64,000 nt of DNA from Hyalella azteca (GCF_000764305.2 NW_025939609.1:62001-126000), one strand, 5' to 3'; counted from the first letter of the stretch, positions 1 to 11,965 are shown. Numbers and translations are program-made. The notes: generated by a model from the letters alone, not told the origin.

Positions 1-191
1 TAACTTTTACTTAATCAAATTAAACTTAACGGCCTGCGACGTGTTGTGCGCGTCTGCAGCTTGCGGGGGGCGAGGTGATGAAGGGGCGATGGTGAGGTGA
101 TGAGGGGGTGATAGTGAGGTGATGGTGATGAGCTGTTGATGGTGAACTAATAGTGTTGAGTTGAAGAAACGATAAGGTGCTTGTACACGAG

Positions 192-384
192 GTAGATCTG
201 ACAAATGCCAAATGTCTGCCGCTTGGTCCGGCAAGTAAGCTTAGACACGAGGCAAGTTTAAGGTGCCGCCGTGCCGGTATATATATTCGTTACCGGCACG
301 GCGGCACTTTAAACTTGCCTCGTGTCTAAGTTTACTGGCCGGATAGACACCAAGCGGCAGACATTTGGCAACTGTCAGGTCTAC
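192..384. mobile_element. Imperfect fold-back (inverted-repeat) element
   Basis: Two arms of about 85-90 bp (192-273 and about 294-384) are inverted copies around an AT-rich loop near 274-292. Both arms carry the segment GACACGAGGCAAGTTTAA and end near GTAGA(T/C)CTGAC. Arm divergence is low. No convincing target duplication is seen. It resembles a non-autonomous fold-back MITE. The flanks (1-190, 390-1260) hold no recognisable gene. Confidence 0.7.
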
Positions 385-1261
385 TAGCCATCTGCACTGT
401 CCTCGTTTACAGGAAACTATAGTGACAAGGTAAACAGCCGATTGTGGTGTAATGAAGGGCATGATAGTGATAATAAGGTCAGCTGTTAGTGATGAGGTGC
501 AGAGTTTCTATGATGCAATACAGAGCTGTTAGTAACGAGATAGTGAGCAGTAGTTCAATTGTGCGTTAACACGTTGACTACGAAGTGGTACACATGAGTA
601 CCACGAAATGTATTTCTCCAGGACGTAGTGGTACATAATTCAGGTTGCCTAAAATCAGCCTAATCCGCGAACAAAAAAGGCCAAAAAAGGCCGATAACTC
701 AATATATACAGGGTGCGGCGTGGGAACTTACTCTTTTAAAAAAATCACAAAGTAAAAAGTATTAAAGATAGCGTTTTAATTCTTTCTTTTTTACAAAGAG
801 CTACATTTAAAGTTTCGTTGGGTTTACTTACAAGTTTAATTCTTGAATATTACATCTTGTAGGTGAAAACGCGCGCTCCTCTCTCGACCACTGCATGGTC
901 GCAACTGAACTGAGTGGACGAAAAACTTCATAGCCCGCGCACCATATTGCGCATGGCGCCACCTTCCTAGGACTAATGGCCGCCACGTGGCGCGCAATTC
1001 AAATAAGTAAGTTCCCGCGCCGCACCCTGTACTAGTTTATTTGTAGGTTCCACTATAAAAATTCCATTTATTTTCTTTTTGCAGTATTTACAATTCAATT
1101 AGGAAGTATCCCTATTATAAATTTTAGCCGGGCAACGCAATTGAGAAAAACTAAATCACGGAATTTGTCCGGAAAAAATGACCGTCTGGCAACCCTGTTT
1201 AAAAACAGTACAAAAATGAAATAATATAACAAGATGAAGCAATCGGAATCAATGTGTTAAA

Positions 1262-1520
1262 GAGCTGGTAAGGACGGCCGTTATCCGCTTCACCTTCATA
1301 AATAAAGCATGAATGATATACCGCTGCAACTTCATGATATACTGCTTTACCTTCATAAATTAATCGTCAATGATATACCGTTTCACCTTCATAAATAAAG
1401 CATCAATGATATACCGCTTCAATTTCATGATAAACATATACTGCTTCACCCTCATAAGTAAAGCATCAAAGATATACCGCTTCACCTTCATAAATAAAGC
1501 ACGAATGATATACAGCAATG
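1262..1520. repeat. Tandem repeat, ~38-bp unit, ~6 copies
   Basis: Degenerate direct repeat built around GATATACCGCTTCACCTTC followed by ATAAATAAAGCATCAAT. It lies just downstream (gene sense) of the exon ending at 1541. Confidence 0.8.
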
Positions 1521-1540
1521 CTTTATAAGCAACGTCGCAC

Positions 1541-1840
1541 CTGAACCTCAGGCGTAGGCATGGGCAGAGGTACGGTTGCCGCCCCCGACTTGAGGGCGCG
1601 GGAGCCCTCGTGGAACAGCGGCTTCAAGAACACGTCGAACACGAACTGTTCCAGGGGGAACTCCTGCAGATTGTTCCTTCTTTGATCACCTGTAGCCCGG
1701 GCCGGACCTGGACCCGGGGATTTGGAGGGGAAGGAGGAGTTTACGCTGTAATATTCGGTGGGATGACATCCTCCGGGGGTGAAGGATAGGCTGTCCAGTG
1801 CGATGTCCCCCTCGCTGCCTGCCCCGCGGGTGGCGCGGAC
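1541..1840 (-). CDS. Exon: end of MAM5 plus linker of the CUB-MAM-LDLa protein
   Basis: Exactly 100 codons in phase 0, between acceptor GCCATCAG and donor CAG|GTGCGA. It opens with VRATRGAGSEGDIALDSL followed by SFTPGGC, the canonical last strands and final cysteine of a MAM domain (family: RG..GDIALDDI.F..G.C). The remaining ~70 residues are a Ser/Pro-rich then mixed linker (FPLEQFVFDVFLKPLF, PLPMPTPEVQ). It joins the 3773 exon in phase. It is the leftmost exon seen and ends in a donor, so the gene continues beyond the window. Confidence 0.88.
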
Positions 1841-2264
1841 CTGATGGCATGGAACAACACATGCAGTCGAGTAAAATTAATAAAATGTAATTCATTACAA
1901 TAATACTAATAAAATAGATAATAATAAATAATTAATAATTCAAACAACGTGTCTCGAAATAATACCATATAGGGACAAATGTTGAATGTTAATGTTTCGG
2001 GGGCATTACTTAGATTCCCAGCACTTTTATAGAATCTAGACTTCGCCCACTACTGAGGTCTTGTGTAGCGTGATGTTGTCCATGCTGGCTCAGGTCTAGT
2101 ACTGTTCCATCAATTTCTATCACGTCAAGTGAATATTACGTCTGAATTATAATGAATGGAATGAGACGCCTGATTGACATGTGCCCGGACAGCTCTGGTA
2201 ATCCGACGAACGCCGGACGTACATGCAAGTGACAGTGTCTTTTAAAAAGAAACTATTGCCATTT

Positions 2265-3030
2265 AAGACGTACACTTGACATTGTCATATATAAATTAAT
2301 TATAACCACTATCTCAGAACGTACATCTGACACTGTCTTATATAGATAAACTATAACCATTCACGACGTAAAAGTGACGTTGTCTTATACAAGTAAACTA
2401 TAAACATTCATGACGTACCTGTGACGTTGTCCTATATAAGTGACGTTGTGACGTGTATAAGTGACGTAAAAGTGACGTTGTCTTATATATGGAAGCTATG
2501 ACTATTCATGACGTACATGTTACGTTGACCTATACAAGGTAACTATAACAGTAGCTAGCAAAAGGGGTGTATCGTCACACTTTCCATAAACAGCTTAAAT
2601 CATAGGTCACCACAATCATTTACCCTCAAATCTTACCCAACAAAATTAAACAATTACCTTCAATATTATTAAGAACAATTACCCCCAAATCTGCATAAAC
2701 AGCTTAACAGGATCATTTACCACGAATCTTGCCCAACAAAATTAACCAATTACAGTAATTGGTTAATTTTGTTGGGCAAGATTCGTGGTAAATGATCCTG
2801 TTAAGCTGTTTATGCAGATTTGGGGGTAATTGTTCTTAATAATATTGAAGGTAATTGTTTAATTTTGTTGGGTAAGATTTGAGGGTAAATGATTGTGGTG
2901 ACCTATGATTTAAGCTGTTTATGGAAAGTGTGACGATACACCCCTTTTGCTAGCTACTTATAACCATTCACGACGTACCTGTGACGTTGTCTCAAATAAA
3001 TAAATTATAACTATTCACGAAATACTTGTT
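2265..3030. repeat. Tandem repeat, ~60-bp unit, split by an inserted element
   Basis: Repeats of the type TTCACGACGTACATGTGACG / TTGTCTTATATAAGTAAACTAT occupy 2265-2549 and resume at 2959-3030. A palindromic element sits between the two halves, which dates that insertion after the array expanded. From 1845 to 2265 nothing recognisable is present. Confidence 0.75.
2544..2964. mobile_element. Perfect 409-bp palindromic fold-back element with 6-bp TSD
   Basis: The element spans 2550-2958: two 204-bp arms, read base by base as exact inverted copies, around a single central A at 2754. The ends are AGTAGCTAGCAAAAGGGG and its complement. TATAAC occurs directly outside both ends (2544-2549, 2959-2964), as expected of a target-site duplication. 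Each arm holds an internal direct duplication around CCCAACAAAATTAA. No coding capacity; a non-autonomous fold-back transposon is inferred, family unknown. From 3030 to 3770 I see nothing else recognisable. Confidence 0.85.
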
Positions 3031-3772
3031 ACAATGCTTCGTAGAATGAAGTGGTACTCATTTACGATCAGCAACACGATAACGTTGGCAAATAACTGGA
3101 GTTTTTCTACGCGGTCTCACAGATCATACAGTTTTGCTACAGCAACATTCACATGTACACGTCTAGGAAATAGATGTAAAAGGCCGTATCGCAGCAGTTG
3201 AAATGTCTAATGGAAATAAGGCTTTACTGGAGTTTGTCTCAAAGTCTCCAATACAAGTTTCACTTTGATTTACTGCTCCATCATGATAAATTTTTTTCAC
3301 ATAGTGTCGCACGGCTCTCGGCCGTCATTATATTCTCTATAAAAAGAGAATATACTACTACTCACTATAAAAATATATTAATCTCGCGTTCTCCAAAGTC
3401 AAGATAATTATTAATCTAAAAATTTCTTTTATATAATTGATCTTAATATTTATGAATAAAGGGATTCTAACGCAAAAACACTCATTAGTGTTTGATGCTC
3501 ATTCAATTGTGAGTTGGCTATATTCATGAGTGAACGATTTCAGCGACCTTCTGAAATTCATAGGGGTGAATATTCAATACTATTTACAGACATGAAGCGG
3601 TGAATGGAGAGCACCAATTACAGTTATAGGCTTTATTGTACCATACAAACTTCATAGTTCAAAAGCATTGGTTTTCACAGGGAAACCAAATAAATATTCA
3701 TGAACAGTTATTAGGTAATCACTAGATTATTGGAAATAAACTAGATTATTGGAGTATCACAGAAAATCTTAC

Positions 3773-3897
3773 CACGATAACGAAAGGTGCGCTAGGATCA
3801 ACTAAATGTTCAGGATCGATGGAGATCCTTGAGGACAACCACGACAGTCCTTTGGATCCGACTGTACTGTAGAGTACAGTCTCGTGCACCCCGTGAC
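3773..3897 (-). CDS. Exon: MAM5, strand region before the final exon
   Basis: Acceptor CAGTCGCAG, donor GTG|GTAAGA. Enters in phase 1 and leaves in phase 0. It encodes GHGVHETVLYSTVGSKGLSW then LSSRISIDPE...PFVIV, matching the MAM stretch LW...G..G..W....V.I......F.V. The neighbouring exons at 5152-5213 and 1541-1840 fit its phases exactly. MAM domains are extracellular adhesion modules; nothing catalytic is expected. The intron to 5150 holds AT-rich sequence and the repeat at 4805-5100. Confidence 0.85.
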
Positions 3898-4804
3898 CTG
3901 CGACTGTACGCGAAATTTTTATGTAATAAAGGCATGACTGTTGCTGAACCGTAATAATGAATGAGGGAGTTGAAAAAATATTAAGCGCGGTAACAGGACT
4001 GGTGGAAATGCATGAAGGAAGATAATGTATGTTGGGTAGGAGTAAGAAACAGTTTGTGAGATGATGTTAATGAAAAGTAGGTTGGTGGTGGGAAATAAAA
4101 ATGATTACCTGTTATATCGGTTATGTTCATTACATCACTCGTGCCTGTTACATCGCTAAAATCACTTAAATGGCTAATGTTCTTAGGATAGTTAGCTGAA
4201 GCTAAATTATAAGATGTCAAAGCACACAATTAAAGGTTAGGGAGATTCAGGCTCAGACTACGGGTGTGACTTAAGTTTATTGTTCGCGAACACAGAGTTG
4301 GTGCTGAACTGAACCCAGGAGCAAGTTTATGCGACGAGGTTGACACCGAACATGAACATGTTTCTTTAGTGAATTAATTTGAGAAATTTGGATCGCTGCA
4401 GGCCAGGGTGCTAAGGTGTATTACTCATACATGTTATAGCACAATTTTCTAACATAATTTTCGAAAAGGTAAAATTATAAAATGGCATATTTTTTAATAA
4501 TTAGAATTTTAAATTTTACATGCATTGTTTAAAGCAAAACTAATTATGAACGGACACACAGTACATAGTGTCAATAAATTCTAGGGGACAGTGAGTGAAA
4601 TAATGAACACAAATTTGACGCGGTGAATCATATAGTGAAAATTTATAAACTTATCAGAGATAAAATGAATTTTTAACTAAGATTAGCTGTGTGCAATGGA
4701 TAAGCAGCTTCGAGTACAAAAAGTATTATAAATAAGCGTAGGAATAAATGATCATTTAAATCCGCACACAATTGTTTCTTGCCAATTATATAGGCTATAC
4801 TATT

Positions 4805-5100
4805 TCCACTTATTATCTATATTTAAATTCATCATTTAACTTATATCCTAATCTTTATTTATGATCAAATTTAAATTCATCATAAAACTTATATCCTAAT
4901 CTTTATTTATGATCAAATTTAAATTCATCATCAAACTTATATCCTAATCTTTATTTATGATCAAATTTAAATTCATCATCAAACTTATATCCTAATCTTT
5001 ATTATGATCAAATTTGAATTCATCATAAAACTTATATCCTAATCTATATTTATGATCAAATTCATCATAAAACTTATATCCTAATCTTTATTTGCATTCA
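4805..5100. repeat. Tandem repeat, ~47-bp unit, ~6 copies
   Basis: AT-rich unit containing CTTATATCCTAATCTTTATT then TATGATCAAATTTAAATTC. It ends about 50 bp from the donor of the 5152-5213 exon. Confidence 0.85.
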
Positions 5101-5151
5101 TATCACAAGATAATTTCTGCAATATGTGAGAGGAAATATGTACCACCTTAC

Positions 5152-5213
5152 CTGTCTGGCGCAGCAGCACTGACAAGCGGTTGACGTGAGCCCCGAACAG
5201 GAACTTGTAGAAC
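5152..5213 (-). CDS. Exon: MAM5 core strand (short, 62 nt)
   Basis: Acceptor CTTCTTCAG, donor ACAG|GTAAGG. It encodes FYKFLFGAHVNRLSVLLRQT, which matches the MAM hallmark CL.FWYHM.G.HVG.L.V.LR; the preceding exon supplies the Cys-Phe. Phase 2 in, phase 1 out, consistent with both neighbours. The acceptor edge is itself the first unit of a tandem array. Confidence 0.88.
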
Positions 5214-5545
5214 CTGAAGAAGATTACGTGAAGGGTTAATTTAATGGACATGATGTTCACTTCATCTGCACTTTCTTGCACAGCCTGAACAAGATTATGT
5301 GAAGGGTTAATTTAACGTACATGATGTTCACTTCATATTCACTTCCCTGCACAGCCTGGGCAAAGTGATGCCAAGGTTTAATTTAAGGTACATGATGTTT
5401 ATTTAATGTTCACTTCCTTGTACAGCGCGAGCAAAGTGATTCAAGAGTTTAATTTAACGTACATGATGTTCACTTCATCTTCACTTCCTTGCACAGCCTA
5501 AGCAAATGAACGCCAAAGTTTAACTTAACGGGTTTGAGTTCACTT
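5207..5545. repeat. Exon-edge tandem array (acceptor side), ~72-bp unit
   Basis: About five units, each beginning with a variant of CCTGAAGAAGATTACGTGAA and running through GTTAATTTAA and GATGTTCACTTC to a TTGCACAG boundary. In gene sense the first unit contains the real 3' splice site of the 5152-5213 exon, and the other units carry degenerate copies of it. Confidence 0.75.
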
Positions 5546-6354
5546 CAACTTCACTTCCCTATGCAGCCCGAAAAAGATGATGCCAAGGTTCAATTTTAAC
5601 GCACAATATGCGTAAAAATTAACTTCACACTGAAGCCTCACATGTCCTAAAGCTGACTGCTTTCCACTCATTTTATTGCTCGCACTTAAGTTCACGGCCA
5701 ACACTGGAACTTAAGTCTCACACTGAAGTCTCCAGCTCCCGCCACAGCCCCCGGCCGCTGCATGGAACTAATTACAGCGTCCGGACTCATAACGTCGCGA
5801 TGTCCGTAAAGTCGCTTCAATAACGCCACGAAGCTCAAACTTTTCACATCTCGTTCCTAAGCGGGAATTTTGGTGGCTGTTTCTGCTATACGAGGCGAAG
5901 GGCTACGTACATTGCCATGCCAGATTCAAGTCTGTTCTGCCATCTAACTTTGTTATTGCTGTATAAGTCAACATAATAGACGTCGGTGACTTGGAATGGG
6001 AAATTATTCCACGGTTGTTCAATCGACAACATAAAACGTGATTGAATTTGACGGATTTTTCCGTATATGTCGAAAATCTCCAGCATGTAACTCGTTAAAC
6101 TTCGCCACGAACTTAAGAAGGAACTGGCAACTGGAGTTCGCATTCACAAAGCCCTTTCATATCTGGCTGAATATTTTATAACATCAAGAGACAGATTCGA
6201 AAGCTTAACTCGTAAAATTTCCATCAGCACTAAAAATTTGAAGTTTGAAGAAAATTCAAACTTTACCAAACTGTCCAATATTTGTACTCAGGATTAGCAT
6301 GCTTATGAGGCTGGATAACGTTTTTAGTTTAGTAATTTACATGGATGTTTGTGG

Positions 6355-6825
6355 TGGTAAATCTATTGTATTACACGGCTCATCGCAGGGGCAAATGCAT
6401 TGTATTACACGGCTCTTCGCAGTGGCAAATGTATTGTATTTCACGGATTTTTCTGGTGGCAAATGCATTGTATTACACGGCTTTTTCTGGTGGCAAATGC
6501 ATTGTATTACACGGCTTTTTCTGGTGGCAAATGCATTGTATTACGCGGCTCTTTATGGTAGCAAATGTATTGTATTACATGGCTCTCTGTAGTGGCAAAT
6601 GTATTGTATTACACGGCTCTTCGAAGTGGCAAATGTATTGTATTACATGGCTCTATATGGTGGCAAATGCATTGTATTACACGGCTATTCATGGTGGCAA
6701 TTACATTGTACATTACACGGCCCTTTGTGGTGGCAAATGTATTGCATTACACGGCTTTTTCTGGTGGCAAATGCATTGTATTACACGGCTCTCTGTAGGG
6801 GCAAATGTATTGTATTAAACATCAA
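6355..6825. repeat. Minisatellite, ~34-bp unit, ~14 copies
   Basis: Unit GGCAAATGCATTGTATTACA followed by CGGCTTTTTCTGGT. A unit length that is not a multiple of three makes all three plus frames look open, but these ORFs are repeat artefacts. 5545-6350 and 6830-7325 hold no recognisable gene. Confidence 0.9.
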
Positions 6826-7327
6826 GTAGATGAAAGAAGCCCATTTTTTTAATCATGAGTATAAAGATTCTAATGGGCAGGAAACAATTTCTTGTAAGGT
6901 AAGTTAAATTTGTGCACAGCAGTTCTCATTGCAAGTAATGTTATTATTCATTTTATTTATCATAATGTACGCAAGTTAGAGAACAGATTTATTTCTCTGA
7001 CCACACAAATAATTAATTTCTCTGACCTCACAAATCATTAATTTATCTGATCTCACAAATGAAACATTTCCCTGATAACCTTTAATTTTGAAAGAAAGAA
7101 ATGAAATCTATGCAGCAAAATATAATTGTTCTCTGAAAACTTCGATTAGAATGTGGCACATAAAATGGCATGTCACCCACGAAGAGTTTCATCTAGAATT
7201 TTAAATTTGATCGTTCGTTAATGTTCTGATGTTTTGAACAGAGAATGCATGAAATGAAAAATAGTTGAAGATGTTCAACGTTGATAGTTTTCTGTCTTAA
7301 ATTAACGTGAAATTATTTCAATCTCAC

Positions 7328-7703
7328 CTGAAGCAAATAGAGGAATAACTGCTGAGGTCACGGCCTTCATTACCAGCAATAAGCTCTTCGAAAATCCCTG
7401 ATGTGTTGCCTCTGTTTGGCTTCAAAAGTTCTTCAACGTTCCCGTTTTGGTTTTCAACGTTCCCGTTTTGATTTTCAACGTTCCCGTTTTGGTTCTCAAC
7501 GTTCCCGTTTTGATTTTCAACTTTCTCATTTAGATGTTCGGTATTCTTGCTTTGGTTTTCAGTATCGGAATTGGGATTTTTGCATCCCAAATTATTAACT
7601 TTTGTCGAGGACGGAAGCAGCAAGACTGGACTGACCAAATCCGCAAAATCGCCGCTTTCACCGAAGAGAGAATCAGCGAAGATGAACCCAGACGTGCGAT
7701 GGC
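7328..7703 (-). CDS. Exon: MAM5 middle, with a repeat-bearing insertion
   Basis: Acceptor AACATCAG, donor CTTCAG|GTGAGA; phase 1 in, 2 out. It starts HRTSGFIFADSLFGESGDFA then DLVSPVLLLPSS, the MAM pattern GHYM..D.....GD.A.L.SP. It ends SSYSSICFR, the start of the CL.F strand that continues in the next exon. Between these lies an insertion of about 80 residues, hydrophilic and Asn/Glu-rich, containing four tandem ENQNGNV heptads. The usual MAM loop here is only a few residues, so this is a lineage-specific expansion in a surface loop (inference). Confidence 0.88.
7438..7522. repeat. Coding 21-bp minisatellite inside an exon
   Basis: Four tandem copies of GTTCCCGTTTTGGTTTTCAA-type units, read on the minus strand as ENQNGNV. 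The length is a multiple of three, so copy-number change keeps the frame. Confidence 0.9.
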
Positions 7704-7825
7704 CTGATGTTCCTGCTCAACAGCATTCAAATTAAACTGCATTTGACCTCAACGGCAACAATCCAATTGCGGCAAATATTTTTACTAATAAGCGGTGATT
7801 TTTGTGTAGCCGAGAGCCTTTAGAA

Positions 7826-8425
7826 GGGATGGGGCCCTTATCACCATTATAAGAAGGGTTGGGGCTCTTATCACCATTATAAGAAGGGTTTGGGCTCTTA
7901 TCACCATTATAAGAAGGGTTGGGGCTCTTATCACCATTATGAGAAGGGTTGGGGCTCTTATAATCATTATAAGAAGGGTTGGGGCTCTTACATTATAAGA
8001 AGGGTTGGGGCTCTTATCATCATTTTGAGAAGGGTTGGGGCTCTTATAATCATTATAAGAAGGGTTGGGGCTCTTATCACCATTATTAGAAGGGTTGGGG
8101 CTCTTATCATCATTTTAAGAAGGGTTGGGGCTCGTATCACCATTATAAGAAGGGTTGGGGCTTTTATCACCATTATGAGAAGGATTAGGGCTCTTATCAC
8201 CATTATAAGAAGGGTTGGGGCTCTTTTCATCATTATAAGAGGGGTTGGGGCTCCTATCATCATTTCAAGATGGGTTGGGGCTCTTATCATCATTATAATA
8301 AGGGTTGGTTCTCATATCACCATTATAAGAAGGGTTGGGGCTCTTTTCATCATTATAATAAGGGTTGGTTCTCATATCACCATAATAAGAAGGGTTGGGG
8401 CTCTATTCACCATTATAAGAAGACA
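7826..8425. repeat. Minisatellite, 30-bp unit, ~20 copies
   Basis: Unit GAAGGGTTGGGGCTCTTATC then ACCATTATAA, G-rich on the plus strand. ORFs reading RRVGALIIII on either strand are artefacts. It lies in the intron upstream (gene sense) of the 7328-7703 exon. 8430-9360 holds nothing I recognise. Confidence 0.92.
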
Positions 8426-9677
8426 GTTTCCTAGGGTTGGAAGACTAGCGTGGAACTACAGACATCCAAATGTAATGGATAGACTGAATAGATAGATTCA
8501 GTCTGAAATAGAACTGAACTGAACTGAAAAATAGATTAAGTCAGCTACTTGATCCCACTTCTGCGCAATCGTTCGATAACTTGAACTTTTGATTAACTTG
8601 ATCTATTGATTCTTACGTATGTGCTAGTTTGTTGTTTGTGTTGTTATGGAGTTATCGTGCCTGTACGGCCTATGCAATGATTATCGTAATACTTCCCCTT
8701 CTAGCTTTATTATTCACTTCAGGCCAAACGTGGACAGCTTCAGGTTCCGGAAATCTACGCGTATTTTAGGAGTAAAATGGACTTTCTACCGTAGCAGTTG
8801 AACATAAGTTACTAAATATGATTCATTCCATATTCGCTCTATCTCATTAGCATTTAAATAAACTATTTAATATATGAGAAATATCAAAAATCTGACAAGT
8901 ATTTCTAATATCTACAGCTCACAGCGAGCGCTGTTGCGACCGAGTCTAGTCTTCATAAACGACATAATTTTGCACGGTCGCATAAAACCTTATTCGCGGT
9001 TAAACTCAAAGTGCTCTTGCCTTCGACTGCTTCATAACTTTAATATTTATAAATGCGTCCCGAATTCTCAAGCGATGCTGGAAGCTCCTAAATTCATAGC
9101 CCACCGTCGGTTCCAATTAAAATCCCGCGTGTACTGAAGGTTAATACCTCTACCTGCTGGTAGTGGCCAAGGCTGGTCGTAAAGACCTGAACACCTGGAG
9201 CAGCGTGGACCAGCTGGCATCATATTTTACGCGCAGGTGCAATATAATCGTAAAATTCAAGGTTAAATTCAAGCAATAAAAGCTGTGTCTGTAAGCGGAG
9301 CAACCTCCCATTATTGGGCACGGCGGCCAGCAGTGTTTGCTTCCAGAATCTAGAAAATTTCAGTTTAGTTTCACTTGCAGTAGCTAAGATTTCATGGATG
9401 TGGGTGATGGGTGATGTGTGGTGGACTACTTGCGATGGGTGATGTGTGATGGACTGCTTGTGATGGGTGATGTGTGATGGGCAACTCGTGATGGGTAACT
9501 TGTGATGGGCAAATTGAAAATTCATTACATTTAAAACCTGTAAGTTTAAACTGTTGTGGTTAACATGTCAAGTTCACATGTTATGCCTAACCTGTGACAG
9601 TTAACATATAATGCTTAACCTGTAAAACGTTTAAAATGTAATGCTTAACATTTAACGGTTAAAATGTGATACTCAAC

Positions 9678-9806
9678 CAGTTATGGGGCCGGTGCGACGG
9701 GTGTGTGGTGAGGTGTAGGCAAAATTCCAGGCATAGCCGTGGGTTGTGATGGGTTGAGTCCACCCACACCACCACGCCCCGAACTCGCACGACTGAAGCC
9801 CAATGC
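9678..9806 (-). CDS. Exon: start of MAM5
   Basis: Acceptor CTCACCCACTGAAG, donor ACTG|GTTGAG; phase 1 in and out. It encodes GIGLQSCEFGAWWCGWTQPI then TTHGYAWNF. C-x-F followed by CGWTQ and a downstream W is the diagnostic MAM N-terminus (C.FE..LCGW.Q....W). The next exon begins with the expected second strand (HRTSGFIF). The donor GTTGAG is weak, but phase and homology support it. A short GATGGGT-rich simple repeat lies at 9380-9520. Confidence 0.85.
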
Positions 9807-9834
9807 CTTCAGTGGGTGAGATAAGGTTGAACGT

Positions 9835-10440
9835 AATGGGTTGTTTAGTTATTTGTATTTATCTTACAAGTATAATGGGTTGTGTAATAGTTCGTAATTA
9901 TCTTACAAGTATAATGGGTTGAGTAATAATTCGTACTTATCCTACAAGTATAATGGGTTGAGTAATAATTCGTAATTATCTTACAAGTGTAATGGGTTGT
10001 CTAGTCATTCGTAGTTATCTTACAAGTATAATGGGTTGTTTAGTTATTCGTACTTATCTTACAAGTGTAATGGGTTGTCTAGTTATTTGTATTTTTATTA
10101 CATGTATAATGGGTCGTTTAGATATTTATATTTATCTTACATGCATAATAGGTTGTTTAGTTATTTGTACTTATATCTTACTAGTATAATGGGTTGTTTA
10201 GTTACTCGTACTTATCTTACATGCATAATGGGTTGTCTAGTTATTCGTGCTTATCTTACTAGTATAATGGGTTGTTTAGTTATTCCTACTTATCTTACAA
10301 GTAAAATGGGTTGTCTAGTTATTCTTATTTATAATACATATATAATGGGTTGCTTAGTTATTCGTATTCATCTTACATGTATAATGGGTTGTCTAGTAAG
10401 TTTATTCATGATTTTTCGTACATGTATAATGGGTTATATT
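9835..10440. repeat. Minisatellite, 39-bp unit, ~15 copies
   Basis: Unit TATAATGGGTTGTTTAGTTA then TTCGTACTTATCTTACAAG. The array begins about 30 bp from the exon at 9678-9806. Its plus-strand ORFs (MGCLVIR repeats) are artefacts. Confidence 0.92.
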
Positions 10441-10744
10441 GTAAGTAATTCATGATTGTTTTACTTACAGGTCAACACAACAACTTTTACAAATTTTACT
10501 TTTAAGTACAAATATAATAGGTTATCAAGATAAAAATTAATTCATTGAAGTAATATGCATCGCAAAAGCTTAATGGCTACATAATGATTTATTCATGGAA
10601 GTTTTTCATCGTAAAAGCTTAATGTGTTGTCTAATAAGTTATTCATGGTGGACATTTATCGTACAATTATATTGCGCAATCTAGTGAGCCATTTATAGTA
10701 CAAGCGTAATGGAGTCTCTCATACTTAATGCCTGAAGTGCGTAG

Positions 10745-11095
10745 AAGTTCTAACATCATACAATAGATACATCATACAATAGATACAACATCGTACATTC
10801 AATAGATACAACATCATACATACAATAGATACAACATCATACATACAATAGATACAACATCATACCTACAATAGATACAACATCATACCTACAATAGATA
10901 CAACATCATACATACAATAGATACAACATCATACATACAATAGATACAACATCATACATACAATAGATACAACATCGTACATACAATAGATACAACATCG
11001 TACATACAATAGATAAAACATCGTACATACAATAGATACAACATCGTACATACAATAGATACAACATCGTACATACAATAGATACAATAGATGCA
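10745..11095. repeat. Minisatellite, 23-bp unit, ~15 copies
   Basis: Unit ATACAACATCATACATACAA+TAG. It ends about 30 bp from the donor of the 11,125-11,230 exon. Confidence 0.92.
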
Positions 11096-11124
11096 ACATC
11101 ATAAAATATAATGGAAGTGTTCAC

Positions 11125-11230
11125 CGAGTTGAGCGAGTGCTGAGACGTTGCATGTGGTGAAGGAGAGTGAAGTGAAGTGCAGTTGGTGTGATGAGTGTAA
11201 GTGGTCACTCCCACTCACCACAAATGCCAC
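11125..11230 (-). CDS. Exon: end of MAM4
   Basis: Acceptor TTGTTGCAG, donor CTCG|GTGAAC; phase 0 in, 1 out (106 nt). It encodes VAFVVSGSDHLHSS then HQLHFTSLSFTTCNVSALAQ. It aligns with the MAM end F.V.....G......IAL.SLSFT...C, and is most like the MAM5 end at 1840 (ALDSLSFTPGGC). The RG motif is lost. It joins 13,330-13,471 and 9,678-9,806 in phase. Confidence 0.72.
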
Positions 11231-11754
11231 CTGCAACAATAATCATCATTATTATAGATTTACAATTACCGTACGAATAACGTAACAAAATGCTACTGGT
11301 GTGTTTCTAAATCATGTACAGTTTAGGTTGAAATAACGTAACAAAGTCTTGTATGAAATATTCACACAGGAGTGAATGTTGAGATAAAATATTCAATATT
11401 ATTTCAGAGAAATTTAGCGACATTGACTTCAAACATCAATGTTATTTGTGTTTACATCAATGTTGTTTATTATTGATCAATTGCATTTTATTAAAAATGA
11501 AGACGAATGCACCAGCATTGTTTTCTAGAGCTTCAACAACTTTAAATGAACCACAAGTCAAGTTATTATTACATCAAAACTTAATAGCTTGGTACGAAGT
11601 TACAACAAAGGTTAAATAATAAAACACCCTTGTGATTTTGTTATGTTTTTTTCCTACGTATTTTTGGCCTTGAATTTTGGCCATTAGTGATTTTCCTGAG
11701 GATCTCAGGCCGGAGTTTTAATCAGCATTTGCGCGGTGCCCTCGGCCATTATTT

Positions 11755-11965
11755 TGCGATGGGCGCGGGATACGAGGGGACAGATCCTTCGTGTAGCTCA
11801 AGTAATGCGAGGGGCGCGGGATACGAGGGGACAGATCCTTCGTGTAGCTCAAGTAAAGCGAGGGGCGCGGGATACGAGGGGACAGATCCTTCGTGTAACT
11901 CAAGTAATGCGAGGGCGTGGGATACGAGGGGACAAACGAGGGGACAGATCCTTCGAGTAACTCAA
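11755..11965. repeat. Tandem repeat, 51-bp unit, ~4 copies
   Basis: GC-rich unit GGGGCGCGGGATACGAGGGG then ACAGATCCTTCGTGTAGCTC. Open frames exist on both strands because 51 is a multiple of three, but no splice sites or domain support coding. 11,970-12,780 contains only a weak minus ORF (12,261-12,473). Confidence 0.85.

Noticed and set aside
7785..8495. 201-residue plus ORF and 101-residue minus ORF
   Set aside because: Translations of the 30-bp GAAGGGTTGGGGCTCTTATC repeat.
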